A DNA stretch of 64,000 bases. Origin: Noviherbaspirillum suwonense (lineage in GTDB: Bacteria; Pseudomonadota; Gammaproteobacteria; Burkholderiales; Burkholderiaceae_D). The notes under the pieces were generated by a model, which saw only the letters and a program-made list of their open reading frames with translations, was not told the DNA's origin and did not search any database. The stretch spans positions 124,001 through 188,000 of the forward strand of contig NZ_FXUL01000009.1 in NCBI RefSeq assembly GCF_900182955.1, given 5' to 3'. Shown in pieces: positions 53,276-61,923 of the stretch. Within the stretch, counting starts at the first letter, position 1. Each line of letters opens with the position of its first letter. Position numbers and translations under genes: made by a program.

Positions 53276-53950
53276 ATGAGACGGTATTCCACACGCATCG
53301 CCGCCGTGGCCATGCTGGGTTGCGGGCTGCATGCCGCGCTGCCCGCATCGGCGCAGGACAAGAATCTAGGCGCAGCCATTGCGGCCAAGGGCGGCAGCGG
53401 CGGCGCGGCTGCCTGCGTCAGCTGCCACGGCGCGAAAGGCGAGGGCATGGCGGCGGCGGGCTTCCCCCGGCTGGCCGGCCTGCATCCGGATTACCTGCTG
53501 GCCCAGCTGGATAACTTTGCGAGCGGCCTGCGCCAGAATCCGGTGATGGCGCCGATTGCCAGGCAACTGACGGCTGCCGAGCGCCAGGCGGTCGCCGGCT
53601 ATTTCGGCGGGCTGCCGCCGCCAACGCCTGTCGCCAGCGGCGACCCGAATGTACTGAAGGCCAGCGATCGTGGCGCATGGCTGGCCGATCGCGGACACTG
53701 GGACGATAACCTGCCTGCCTGCGTGCAGTGTCATGGCCCCGGCGGGGCGGGCACAGGCAGCGCCTTTCCACCGCTGGCGGGCCAGTCCAGCGCCTATCTT
53801 GCTTCCCAGCTCCACGCATTCAAGTCCGGCGCCCGGCCTGGCGGACCGATGAGTTTGATGAGCGTCGTGGCGAAGCGGATGACCGATGCCGATATTGCCG
53901 CCGTGGCCGATCACTTCGGCGCGGCGCCGGCCGACAAGGGGAAAAAATGA
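53276..53950 (+). CDS. tsdB: diheme cytochrome c, TsdB (thiosulfate dehydrogenase partner)
   Basis: A 224-residue periplasmic cytochrome c4-like protein. The signal peptide ends near ASAQD. The first heme site is CVSCH, with axial Met in NPVMAPIARQL; the second is CVQCH, with Met in KRMTDADIAA or GGPMSLMS. In Pseudomonas stutzeri TsdB is the electron acceptor of TsdA and is encoded just before it, as here. AAGAAGG lies before the ATG. The stop overlaps tsdA (ATGA). Confidence 0.85.
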   Translation: MRRYSTRIAAVAMLGCGLHAALPASAQDKNLGAAIAAKGGSGGAAACVSCHGAKGEGMAAAGFPRLAGLHPDYLLAQLDNFASGLRQNPVMAPIARQLTAAERQAVAGYFGGLPPPTPVASGDPNVLKASDRGAWLADRGHWDDNLPACVQCHGPGGAGTGSAFPPLAGQSSAYLASQLHAFKSGARPGGPMSLMSVVAKRMTDADIAAVADHFGAAPADKGKK

Positions 53951-54900
53951 AGATCGCTTCCGCTCGCTTGCTGGGAACACTGCTGCTGACCTTCGCATCG
54001 GTGTCTGCCCATTGCGCTGCGCCGGCCGCCGGCCCGGGCGTCGCGCCGACGTCGGTGCCGGCTGCAGCGGAAAAGGCCGCCGCGCCAAAGCCGCCCGAGA
54101 CGAAAAAGCCGGTGGCCTTCCAGCCACCGGCAGCGGACAGCATCCCGGACGACGACTTCGGCAAGATGGTCCGGAAAGGCGAGCAAATTTTCGTCAACAC
54201 CCGCGAGAATGCAGGCCGGTTCGTGGGCAACAGCCTGAACTGCGTCAACTGCCATCTCGACGCGGGCCGCAAGGCCAATGCCAGCCCGCTGTGGGGCGCC
54301 TACATCTCGTATCCGGCCTACCGCAGCAAGAACGAGCATGTGAATACGTTCGCCGAGCGCCTGCAAGGATGCTTCCGCTTCAGCATGAATGGCAAGGCGC
54401 CGCCGCTGGGCGATCCCACGCTCGTCGCGCTGGAAAGCTATGCCTACTGGATGTCGACCGGGGCGCCGGTCCGCGGCAAGGTCGAAGGCCGCGGCTATCC
54501 CGAGCTGGCCAAGCCCGCATTGGCGCCGGACTACGCGCGCGGCCAGAAAGTCTATGCACAAAGCTGCGCCCTTTGCCACGGCGCCGACGGCCAGGGACAG
54601 GCGAGCGGCGGCAAGACCGTCTTCCCGCCGCTATGGGGTTCGCAGTCCTTCAATTGGGGCGCCGGCATGCATGACATCAAAAATGCGGCCAGCTTCATCA
54701 AGGCCAACATGCCGCTGGGCCTGGGCGGCTCCCTGAGCGACCAGGATGCGTGGGATGTCGCTGCCTACATGAATAGCCAGGACCGTCCGCAAGACCCGCG
54801 CTTCAAGGGAAACGTGCAGGAGACGCGCAAGAAATATCACGATTCGCCGACATCGATGTATGGACTCAAGGTGAACGAACGCGTGCTGGGCGGCAAATAG
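53947..54900 (+). CDS. tsdA: thiosulfate dehydrogenase TsdA (diheme)
   Basis: A 317-residue periplasmic enzyme that joins two thiosulfates into tetrathionate, releasing two electrons. Signal peptide to about residue 23, then an Ala/Pro/Lys-rich linker. Heme 1 is C99-x2-C102-H103 in NSLNCVNCHLDAGR, with C142 (QGCFRFSMNG) as the unusual axial Cys known in TsdA; heme 2 is C207-x2-C210-H211, with M255 (KANMPLG). The C-terminal HDSPTSMYGL stretch is also typical. It is coupled to tsdB and ends in a good terminator. The promoter operator suggests control by persulfide. Confidence 0.9.
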   Translation: MKIASARLLGTLLLTFASVSAHCAAPAAGPGVAPTSVPAAAEKAAAPKPPETKKPVAFQPPAADSIPDDDFGKMVRKGEQIFVNTRENAGRFVGNSLNCVNCHLDAGRKANASPLWGAYISYPAYRSKNEHVNTFAERLQGCFRFSMNGKAPPLGDPTLVALESYAYWMSTGAPVRGKVEGRGYPELAKPALAPDYARGQKVYAQSCALCHGADGQGQASGGKTVFPPLWGSQSFNWGAGMHDIKNAASFIKANMPLGLGGSLSDQDAWDVAAYMNSQDRPQDPRFKGNVQETRKKYHDSPTSMYGLKVNERVLGGK

Positions 54901-54939
54901 GAACGCGCCGCCCGCGTCGCAAGGCCCGGTGCATCGGCG

Positions 54940-56343
54940 TCAATCTCTCCGCCCCGTCGGCGATGGCGATGGGGATGGCCCGCTGTCGAAGGACACGCGG
55001 GCTTCTTTTTTGTCGTCGCAAGCAGGTGCAGCGCCGGCGAGCGGAAATGCGACGCGCGCGAGCAGGCCGCCTGCGGCGCGCGGAAGCAATGCGAAGGAGC
55101 CGCCGTTGCGCTCGACAATGGCCGACACGATGGACAAGCCAAGGCCGCTGCCCTGTCCGCGGCCTTTACGCCAGAAACGCTGCACGGACCTGACCCGCTC
55201 CTCTTCGCTCATGCCTGTCCCCAGGTCCTCGATACTGAAGCAGGCCATGCCGCCGCACTCCGCCACCGTCAGCATCACGTCAGTGCCGGTTGGCGAATAC
55301 CGGCATGCATTGTCGAGGAGATTGCGCACGGCGGTGATTGCCAGCACGGGAGGCAATGCAAGCGCATGCGTCGCGCCGGCATCCCTGACGAGGATGCGGC
55401 GGCGGAACGTCGGAGTCATTTCCTGCAGAGCCATCTGCGCAATGGCGCCCGCATCCGCAGCCTCTTCGCCTTCGAACGAATGCGCGCCGTCGACCCGCGC
55501 CAGCATCAGCAGCTGGTCCAGCGTGTTCTGCAGCCGCAGCACGCCGTGCTCGGCATGTTCGAGCGCCTGCCCGGTCTCGCCGCCGCCGCCGGCCAGCCTG
55601 GCAACCTGGATATGGGTCTTCACCGCCGTCAGCGGCGTGCGCAGTTCATGCGCGGCGTTGCCGGTGAACGTGCGTTCCCGCTCGATGCCCAGCTGTATGC
55701 GGTCCAGCAGCGAATTGATGGTGGCGACCAGCGGCTTGAGCTCGCCGGGCACACGGGTATCGGGCAGGGGCTGCAGGGCGTCCGGATGGCGCTGGGCGAG
55801 GGCATTCCTGATCGAAACCAGCGGCGCAAGCCCGTGGCTCACGCCCAGCCACAGCGCAAGCAGGCTGCCCGCGCCCGCGATCAGGAAGGGCACCGCGGTG
55901 GCGAGCACGACGCCATGCAGCAGCGCCAGCCGCCGGTCCAGCCGGTCGGCTGTCGTGATGCGCACGCCATGCCGTTCCAGCGTGAAGCTGCGCCACTGCA
56001 CGCCATCGATGGTGCGGGTGCCGTAGCCCGTTCCCGTCGAACCCAGGCTGGCCGGGCTGTTGTGCGTGCGCGCGAGCACGTCGCCGCGCAGCAGCCGCAC
56101 TTCACAGGCGACGCCATCGCCGGCCAGGCCGTCAACCGTGGCCGGCGGCGTCGACGCCAATGGTCCGGATGGCGGCTGCTGCAGCATCAGGTTTGCCACC
56201 ATCGTCGCCGATGCCGCCAGTCTCTCATCGAGCGCGCTGCGAAACTCCTTCCTGAGGTCGACCAGCATCCACACAGAGGCCGCTGCCCACAGCAGGGCGA
56301 GCGAGAAGCCGATGATCAGCAGCAAGCGGCAGCGCAGGGTCAT
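54940..56343 (-). CDS. sensor histidine kinase (QseC/PmrB type)
   Basis: A 467-residue inner-membrane kinase. Two helices (LLLIIGFSLALLWAAASVWM and GVVLATAVPFLIAGAGSLLA) enclose a periplasmic domain of about 120 residues; a HAMP region, H-box AAHELRTPLTA, N-box NLLDNACRYSP and G-boxes EDLGTGM and GSGLGLSI follow. The last 30 residues (DDKKEARVSFDSG and a Ser-Pro run) lie over the tsdA terminator. The start overlaps the regulator stop by ATGA. It responds to an unknown periplasmic signal, perhaps a sulfur compound. Confidence 0.9.
   Translation of the reverse strand: MTLRCRLLLIIGFSLALLWAAASVWMLVDLRKEFRSALDERLAASATMVANLMLQQPPSGPLASTPPATVDGLAGDGVACEVRLLRGDVLARTHNSPASLGSTGTGYGTRTIDGVQWRSFTLERHGVRITTADRLDRRLALLHGVVLATAVPFLIAGAGSLLALWLGVSHGLAPLVSIRNALAQRHPDALQPLPDTRVPGELKPLVATINSLLDRIQLGIERERTFTGNAAHELRTPLTAVKTHIQVARLAGGGGETGQALEHAEHGVLRLQNTLDQLLMLARVDGAHSFEGEEAADAGAIAQMALQEMTPTFRRRILVRDAGATHALALPPVLAITAVRNLLDNACRYSPTGTDVMLTVAECGGMACFSIEDLGTGMSEEERVRSVQRFWRKGRGQGSGLGLSIVSAIVERNGGSFALLPRAAGGLLARVAFPLAGAAPACDDKKEARVSFDSGPSPSPSPTGRRD
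54978..55012 (+). terminator. intrinsic terminator of tsdBA
   Basis: Stem GCCCGC/GCGGGC extended by TGTC/GACA with loop GAAG and one bulged C, followed by TTCTTTTTT. It lies 78 bases after the tsdA stop and inside the 3' end of the opposing kinase gene. Confidence 0.85.
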
Positions 56344-57005
56344 TTGCCGGCCCTGCCCAGGCGATAGCCGACGCCGCGCACGGTCTCGACGATGTGCGGG
56401 CCGAGCTTGCGCCGCAGGTGGTGTATATGCACATTGATTGCATTGCTCTCCACGATCTCGTCGAAGCCGTAGAGGCTGTCCTTGACCTGCTCCGCGCTCA
56501 GGACCCGGTTGGGACGATGCAGCAGGGCCTGCAGCAACGCCAGTTCGCGCCGCGACAGGTCGACCCGGCTGCCATCCAGCAGCACCTGCCGGCTGGCCGG
56601 ATCGAAGGACAGGTCGCCATGCGTGATCATGTCGACCGTGCGCCCTGCGGATCGCCGATGCAGCGCATGCAGACGCGCGATCAGTTCTTCCAGGTCAAAC
56701 GGTTTTTGCAGGTAGTCGTCCGCGCCCGCGCGCAGCCCTGCCACCTTGTCCTGCAGCGTGTCGCGCGCCGTCAGCAACAGGATGGGAAGCATGGCGCCGG
56801 CGCCGCGCACGCGCGCAAGCAGCGCCATGCCGTCCTCGTCAGGCAGGCCGAGATCAAGGATCGCCAGGTCAAAGTGCGCGGTGTGCAAGGCGGTATGCGC
56901 TGATTGCGCCGTCTCGACATGGTCTACCGTAAAACCATGGAGCCGAAGGCCGGCAATCACGCCGCTTGCCACGAGCGCGTCATCTTCAACGAGGAGTACA
57001 TGCAT
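56340..57005 (-). CDS. response regulator, OmpR/PhoB type
   Basis: A 221-residue regulator: receiver domain with acidic pocket in LLVEDDAL, phosphoacceptor D51 (AILDLGLPDEDG), Thr/Ser switch in LLLTARDT and Lys in LQKPFDLEE; then a winged-helix domain (ESNAINVHIHHLRRKLG, VRGVGYRLG). It matches QseB/PmrA/TctD-type regulators and pairs with the kinase gene downstream. Its promoter lies in the AT-rich divergent region with the BigR-like gene. Confidence 0.92.
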   Translation of the reverse strand: MHVLLVEDDALVASGVIAGLRLHGFTVDHVETAQSAHTALHTAHFDLAILDLGLPDEDGMALLARVRGAGAMLPILLLTARDTLQDKVAGLRAGADDYLQKPFDLEELIARLHALHRRSAGRTVDMITHGDLSFDPASRQVLLDGSRVDLSRRELALLQALLHRPNRVLSAEQVKDSLYGFDEIVESNAINVHIHHLRRKLGPHIVETVRGVGYRLGRAGK

Positions 57006-57205
57006 GGGCCGGGTACCTGGGAAAAGTGGAAGAATGCGCGCCGGCAGTGCGACGGGCAATGCAGAGGGAGGAATGAATAGCGGGTGCTTTCACTGCCGTG
57101 CGATAGCAATCGCCGTCCAGAAAGGGCAGTCGGGGAAGTGTGATGCGGCTTCCAATGGTGTTCGTTGGCAAGGTCGCTGCGATCCGCACCCCGACCTGGT
57201 AACGC

Positions 57206-57232
57206 TTTTTATATATGATAGGATTATATAAT
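57206..57232. promoter_or_regulatory. AT-rich palindrome with ATTATATAAT
   Basis: Arms TTATATA and TATATAA are separated by nine bases (TGATAGGAT), and the right side contains ATTATATAAT (57223-57232), one base from the tsdBA decamer. It lies upstream of the response regulator (minus) and the BigR-like gene (plus), either of which it could control. Confidence 0.5.
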
Positions 57233-57400
57233 AAAATATTCTTAATTATGTCCCTGGTCCGGTGCAGGCGCTGTCTGCAGGTCAGATCCGATGTTTTCTC
57301 GGCATTCTCGCCGCGGTGGACCTGCTGGTTCATCTGACCGTCTTGTTGCCGTCGATCGGCCGATCATGTGCATCCGCGATCAACAGAACGTTGACCAGCA

Positions 57401-57440
57401 CACTTCCTCACTTCCTCACTTCCTCACTTCCTCACTTCCT
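57401..57440. repeat. tandem repeat (CACTTCCT)x5
   Basis: Five perfect, contiguous 8-base units. Copies of such short repeats change by slippage, and eight is not a multiple of three. It lies 135 bases before the BigR-like start, so copy number could alter promoter spacing or a short leader frame. Confidence 0.85.
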
Positions 57441-57574
57441 TGCAGTCTCTGCAGGCCCGATGGCGTTATGGCAGCCGCGCGGCGATGCTGCACATCAAAA
57501 TAAAAAAACATATAATATCGACGCATAAAAGACCGAACCGGACCGTCCATCTTCACCACCACGAAAAAACGCAC

Positions 57575-57928
57575 GTGAACCAGGAAAACCTCTCCGTCGA
57601 CCTCGCCGAACTGCAGAACGCCGCCGCCAGCGCGAGCAGCCTGCTGAAGGTGCTTGCCAACCAGGACCGGCTGCTGCTGCTGTGCCAGATGACGCAAGGC
57701 GAATATTGCGTCAGCGATCTCGAGCAGCTGACCGGCGTGCGGCAGCCCACGCTGTCGCAGCAGCTGACCGTGCTGCGTGACGAATCCATGGTCACGACCA
57801 GGCGGGAGGGCAAGCAGATTTTCTACAGCATCGCGAGCAAGGAAGCGCTGGCGGTGCTCCAGGTGCTGTACGAGCAATTCTGCAAGCCGGGGAAACGCAA
57901 GGCAAAGAAAGTAAACGGAACTGTTTGA
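57575..57928 (+). CDS. bigR: ArsR-family persulfide sensor, BigR/SqrR-like
   Basis: A 117-residue winged-helix repressor. Cysteines C37 (LLLLCQMTQGEYC) and C103 (YEQFC) are 66 residues apart, exactly the spacing of the persulfide-sensing pair of BigR (42/108) and SqrR (41/107). There is an extra C45. Recognition helix TGVRQPTLSQQLTVL and wing RREGKQIFYSI are typical. The start is a GTG at 57575; the frame is open upstream to 57440, but that part covers the AT-rich leader and is not family-like. It probably represses the ETHE1, tsdBA and yeeE promoters until persulfide forms a tetrasulfide bridge. Confidence 0.86.
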   Translation: MNQENLSVDLAELQNAAASASSLLKVLANQDRLLLLCQMTQGEYCVSDLEQLTGVRQPTLSQQLTVLRDESMVTTRREGKQIFYSIASKEALAVLQVLYEQFCKPGKRKAKKVNGTV

Positions 57929-58693
57929 ACGCGGTGCGGGCGCGTGATGTTTTTGGCAAACCTGACTGAGCGAGTTCAGGTAACGCTTTTGTTGGCGATT
58001 TTCTTATCATCATTACGCAGAGGGTGATTTACAGGCCAACGTCGGCGACGCCGATGCCGCATTCTGCAGCGGTGTCGACGTTAACGCATGCATTCCAGGT
58101 TCGCACATGCACTACAAGGCGAGTTGCAGCGATACGTGTCCCAAGCACAACCGGGTATTCGAAAGCGTTATTCCAATCGTTAGCCCTTGTGTACAGCGCC
58201 ATCAGATGACGGCCAAATACGCTTGGTTTCTAACACCATAGTTTCATTCGTCTTTCCGACGCAACTATGGCCAGCCCGTTATCTCTTATTTGCTCCACCA
58301 AAACTCACAATGACATCAGGGGTTATTTTCGCCAGGGACCTGGCCTGTACCCCCGTTACCGGCTGGACAGCGCGTTCGAGCGCTTCTGCCGGATCAGGTG
58401 CAGGCACGATAGGCTGACTGCCTTCCACGGCAACCGTTCATTCTTTAAGCGAGTGCCTGCTGCATTTAAATAATTGACGGTTGCTGCCTCGGCTGTGCGG
58501 GCCGCCATACGCCATTAGCGTACCGAGTTGCCTGCTCCGGCTAACCGGTTCTGGCGTGTGTCTGGTGAACAGCGTCTGCACCGCAATCCCACTGCAATGA
58601 GTCATGTAATCGGCAAGTCACATGTGCTGCGTAGGCTGAGGGCCTTGAATTAAGCCGCTATCCCAATCGCACCTTCGCCCTAGAAAAACACCC
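57929..58693. other. long intergenic region, possibly decayed genes
   Basis: About 765 bases of lower GC with short overlapping frames only. On the minus strand from about 58437 to 58279 a stop-free stretch of some 50 codons reads like the end of a real protein (PAPDPAEALERAV, then ITPDVIVSFGGANKR) and may be a remnant. A short T-rich stretch follows the BigR-like stop. I see no RNA gene or strong promoter. Confidence 0.4.
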
Positions 58694-60589
58694 ATGAACC
58701 GCACCCGCTACCTCACCGCCCTGAGCGTGCTTGTCACGCTTGCAGCCTGCTCCGGTTCTGACGATGCCTCCAGCAACCCGGGCGCTGCTGCGACGCCAGC
58801 CGCTACCGCGGCACCGTTTGTCGTCAAAGTCATCGGCTTGAATGACTTCCATGGCAACCTTGAATCCTCCGGCACCTTCGGTCAGACTGCTGCGTCCGCC
58901 GACAAGCCGGCGGTGGGCGGCGCGGACTACCTTGCCGGGCATATCGCCAGGTTAAAGACGCAGAATCCTCTCAACGTCGTGGTCGGCGCCGGCGACATGA
59001 TCAGCGCCAGTCCGCTGATTTCTGCCTCCTTCAATGACGAGCCGACGATCGAGGCGCTGAACCGCGCGGGCCTGGAATTTACCTCGGTAGGCAACCATGA
59101 GTTCGACAAGGGAGCGGCCGAGTTGCTGCGCATGCAAACCGGGGGATGCCGCTTCATTAACGGCGCGCAGGATCCGAACAGCTGCAAGGGCGCTGCGGTC
59201 GGCACGCCCGTGCCCTTCGAAGGCGCGAAATTCAAGTACCTTTCTGCTAACGTCATTTCTACGGCAACCGGGAGGCCGCTATTGCCAGCCTATGGCACCA
59301 AGACCTTCAACGGCGTGAATGTGGCATTCGTGGGCATGACGCTGAAGGCAACCCCAACGATTGTCACGCCGACCGGCGTGGCCGGCCTTGAATTCAAGGA
59401 CGTAGCGCAGACGGTCAACAGCCTCGTTCCCGAATTGCGTGCGCAGGGCATCGAGTCGATCGTCGTGCTGGTACACGAGGGCGGTTTCCAGACCGGCAGC
59501 CTGGGCGATATCAATGGCTGCGAAGGCAACCTCGCAGCCTCCGCGATTGCGAATATTGTGAAGCAGCTGGATGACGCCGTCGATCTGGTCGCCAGCGCCC
59601 ATACCCACGCGGCATACAACTGCAAGCTGCCCAATGCGAAGGGCCGCCTGATTGCGGTGACCAGCGCCAACTCGTACGGCAAGCTGCTTACCGACATCGA
59701 TGTCACCATCGATCCGGCCACCAGGGACATCACGACGGTCAGCGCGACGAACCGGCTCGTGGCCCGTAACGACCCGTCAGTCACGCCGGAGCCTGGCATC
59801 GTCAAGATCGTGGCTGCGTACAAGGGCCTGGTAGACCCGGTCGCCAACGCGGTCATCGGATCGATCAAGGCAGCCCTGCCGAGTTCCCGCACCGATGGCG
59901 CATGCAATATGCCGGCTGGCAACCTGATCGCCGATTCGGCACTGTACGCAACCAGGCCGGGTAATTTCGGCGGGGCGGTTATTGCGTTCATGAACGGTGG
60001 CGGCGTGCGCAGCCCCGGGTTCACGTTCCCATCGAGCGCGGGTGGCGAAGGGGATGGGAACGTGACTTATGGCGAAGCTTTCACGGTACAGCCATTCGGC
60101 AACAGCCTGGTAACGATGACACTCACCGCGCAAAATATCAAGGATGTACTGGAAGAGCAATTTGCGGGCTGCAGGGGGCAAAGCGCCACGGCAACCAGGT
60201 TCATGTTGCCATCGGCCGGTTTAAAATACTTCTGGGATGGGGCGAAGGGTTGCAATGCGCGCATCAGTAATGTGACGCTGACACAGGCAGGGTCGACCGA
60301 AGTCATCGTGGATGCGGCCGGCGTGGTGACAAACCCGTCCAGGACCTACCGCGTTACCGTCAACAATTTCATCGCGGATGGCGGCGACGGCTATTCGACC
60401 TTCAAGTCAGGCACCGACCGGCTTGGCGGCGCCCAGGACATCGATGCATCGGTATCGTTCCTTGCACAATACAAGGCTCCTAGGGGAGCGTACGATCCAA
60501 CCGTCATCGCCGAGGACAGGGGCACGCCACGGCTCAACCGGATTGGATCCAGCAAAATTTGCCCGACCGGGAGCGACGTCAATCCCTAA
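58694..60589 (+). CDS. 5'-nucleotidase/UshA-like metallophosphoesterase lipoprotein
   Basis: A 631-residue exported protein. The lipoprotein signal (LVTLAAC) is followed by a Ser/Ala/Thr linker. The N-terminal metallophosphoesterase domain has GLNDFHGN, GAGDMISAS, GNHEFDKG, VLVHEGG and SAHTHAAY, the full set of dimetal ligands. The C-terminal 5'-nucleotidase domain (about 400-600) has NLIADSAL, FMNGGGVRS and NNFIADGGDGYSTF for nucleotide binding. It would hydrolyse nucleotides or UDP-sugars in the periplasm for phosphate and purine recovery. The ATG lacks a strong ribosome site. It is monocistronic. Confidence 0.9.
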   Translation: MNRTRYLTALSVLVTLAACSGSDDASSNPGAAATPAATAAPFVVKVIGLNDFHGNLESSGTFGQTAASADKPAVGGADYLAGHIARLKTQNPLNVVVGAGDMISASPLISASFNDEPTIEALNRAGLEFTSVGNHEFDKGAAELLRMQTGGCRFINGAQDPNSCKGAAVGTPVPFEGAKFKYLSANVISTATGRPLLPAYGTKTFNGVNVAFVGMTLKATPTIVTPTGVAGLEFKDVAQTVNSLVPELRAQGIESIVVLVHEGGFQTGSLGDINGCEGNLAASAIANIVKQLDDAVDLVASAHTHAAYNCKLPNAKGRLIAVTSANSYGKLLTDIDVTIDPATRDITTVSATNRLVARNDPSVTPEPGIVKIVAAYKGLVDPVANAVIGSIKAALPSSRTDGACNMPAGNLIADSALYATRPGNFGGAVIAFMNGGGVRSPGFTFPSSAGGEGDGNVTYGEAFTVQPFGNSLVTMTLTAQNIKDVLEEQFAGCRGQSATATRFMLPSAGLKYFWDGAKGCNARISNVTLTQAGSTEVIVDAAGVVTNPSRTYRVTVNNFIADGGDGYSTFKSGTDRLGGAQDIDASVSFLAQYKAPRGAYDPTVIAEDRGTPRLNRIGSSKICPTGSDVNP

Positions 60590-60671
60590 CCGCGGCCTAT
60601 CAAAAAATCGCCCGTCTGCCGGTACCCAGGGGAGACGCGCGACCTCTTGCCGCGTCACCTCCATTCGCTTG

Positions 60672-61826
60672 ATGCCACGATTCTTTACGCTTTGTTCATT
60701 GTCCCTGCTTTTAGCCGCGCTAGGTGTTCACGGCGCGGTGCCTGCCCAATCGCCCGCTGATCCCTCGCATGCTACCGGCGTCCAGACAAGAGATCTGGCT
60801 CCCGGCATCCTGGCCAGGCGCACGGTGTTGATGAAGCAGGCCATGGCAGGCTTGGCCGCGGGGAACACCAGTGCCGCCGTGACGGCATTCGAAACGGCGG
60901 TTTCGATGGCGCACGCTCCCGATGCCGAGCTTGGGCTCGTGCGCAGCTACCTGCAGGCCGGGAATTACAGGCAGGCGCTTGCCTATAGCGCCCATACCGC
61001 CGGCGCGCACAGGGAAGAACCCGAAGGCATTGTGCTTTATGTGTGGCTGCTGCACCTGGGAGGCCAGGAAGCGGCAGCAAAGCGCATCCTGCATGAAGCA
61101 CAGTCACGGTTGCCAGGCAACGCCGCGTTGGAGCGGGTACAGCGAAAACTGGATGACAGCGCCGGTCCTTCATCAGGAACGTCGGCCGTTGCAGGCGCGT
61201 TCGCGCCATATAGTCTTCCGCCTCTGACGGAGGCGGCTGCAGCGCTTTCCGGTAGTGGCGTCCTGATCGATGGCGGGCGTCGGGTGCTGGCACCCTTGGC
61301 CGCGGTGGCGCATGCCCGCAAGATCTGGGTACGCAACGGGCTGGGACATTTGCGAAAAGCTGCCATCGAAACCCGGTTCGACAAATACGGGATCGCATTA
61401 CTGAAACTCGACCAGTCCCTGCCGCTGACCGAAGGATTCATGGCTGCCGGCAAAGATCCCTTTCCAGGCAGCGTTATGTATGCCGTGGCGTATGCAACGG
61501 TGCGCGGTGCGGTAGCCGACTGGCCTGTAATGCGTCACGGCTTTCTGGGAACCCCAGAGGGCAATGGAACAGATTGGGAATTAGGCATTACGATGCCCGC
61601 CGGACCACACGGCGGCCCCGTATTCGATGCTTCCGGTGCACTTGCGGGCATCTCGATGTCGACGCCGATTGGCAAACCGACCTTTGTGCCCATAAGCCGT
61701 ATCAAACAGCTGACCGGCGATCGTCTCGGTTCGGTTGCGCCTGCAGAAAAAGGACCACGGATGGCAATGGAGCAGGTCTACGAGAAAGCAATGGGGGCCG
61801 CAGTTCAGGTATTGATGGCACGCTGA
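60672..61826 (+). CDS. TPR-like plus degenerate trypsin-like domain, exported
   Basis: A 384-residue protein: signal peptide (FFTLCSLSLLLAALGVHGAV), a helical repeat region (about 45-160; AMAGLAAGNTSAAVTAFETA and similar pairs, TPR-like), and a chymotrypsin-fold domain (about 185-355). GSGVLIDGGRRVLAPLAAVAHA and FDKYGIALLKLD resemble the His and Asp regions. The nucleophile loop reads G311-PHGGP, with His where the usual GNSGGP has the serine, so it is probably catalytically dead. No strong ribosome site. It may be a periplasmic scaffold or peptide sensor. Confidence 0.65.
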   Translation: MPRFFTLCSLSLLLAALGVHGAVPAQSPADPSHATGVQTRDLAPGILARRTVLMKQAMAGLAAGNTSAAVTAFETAVSMAHAPDAELGLVRSYLQAGNYRQALAYSAHTAGAHREEPEGIVLYVWLLHLGGQEAAAKRILHEAQSRLPGNAALERVQRKLDDSAGPSSGTSAVAGAFAPYSLPPLTEAAAALSGSGVLIDGGRRVLAPLAAVAHARKIWVRNGLGHLRKAAIETRFDKYGIALLKLDQSLPLTEGFMAAGKDPFPGSVMYAVAYATVRGAVADWPVMRHGFLGTPEGNGTDWELGITMPAGPHGGPVFDASGALAGISMSTPIGKPTFVPISRIKQLTGDRLGSVAPAEKGPRMAMEQVYEKAMGAAVQVLMAR

Positions 61827-61923
61827 AGTAAGCCAGGCCAATTTGCACTGCCCTCATGCCATGAAAAAACGCCCCCATCGTCCGCACCCCATAAGAGTGC
61901 GAAAAACCGAAATATTTCCTATA

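Larger units (their letters stand above)
57006..57574. other. divergent intergenic region between the response regulator and BigR-like genes
   Basis: About 570 bases. It contains the AT-rich zone 57206-57250 with ATTATATAAT, the five-unit CACTTCCT repeat (57401-57440) and a second AT-rich patch with TATAAT near 57511 that could be the -10 of the regulator gene. Frames crossing the repeat (57262-57528) look non-coding. Confidence 0.5.

Noticed and set aside
57401-57440. CRISPR-like array
   Set aside because: Contiguous 8-base units with no spacers; it is a simple tandem repeat.
57440-57574. Longer start for the BigR-like gene
   Set aside because: The extension translates AT-rich promoter sequence into a Lys/His-rich stretch not found in the family; the GTG at 57575 gives the normal length.
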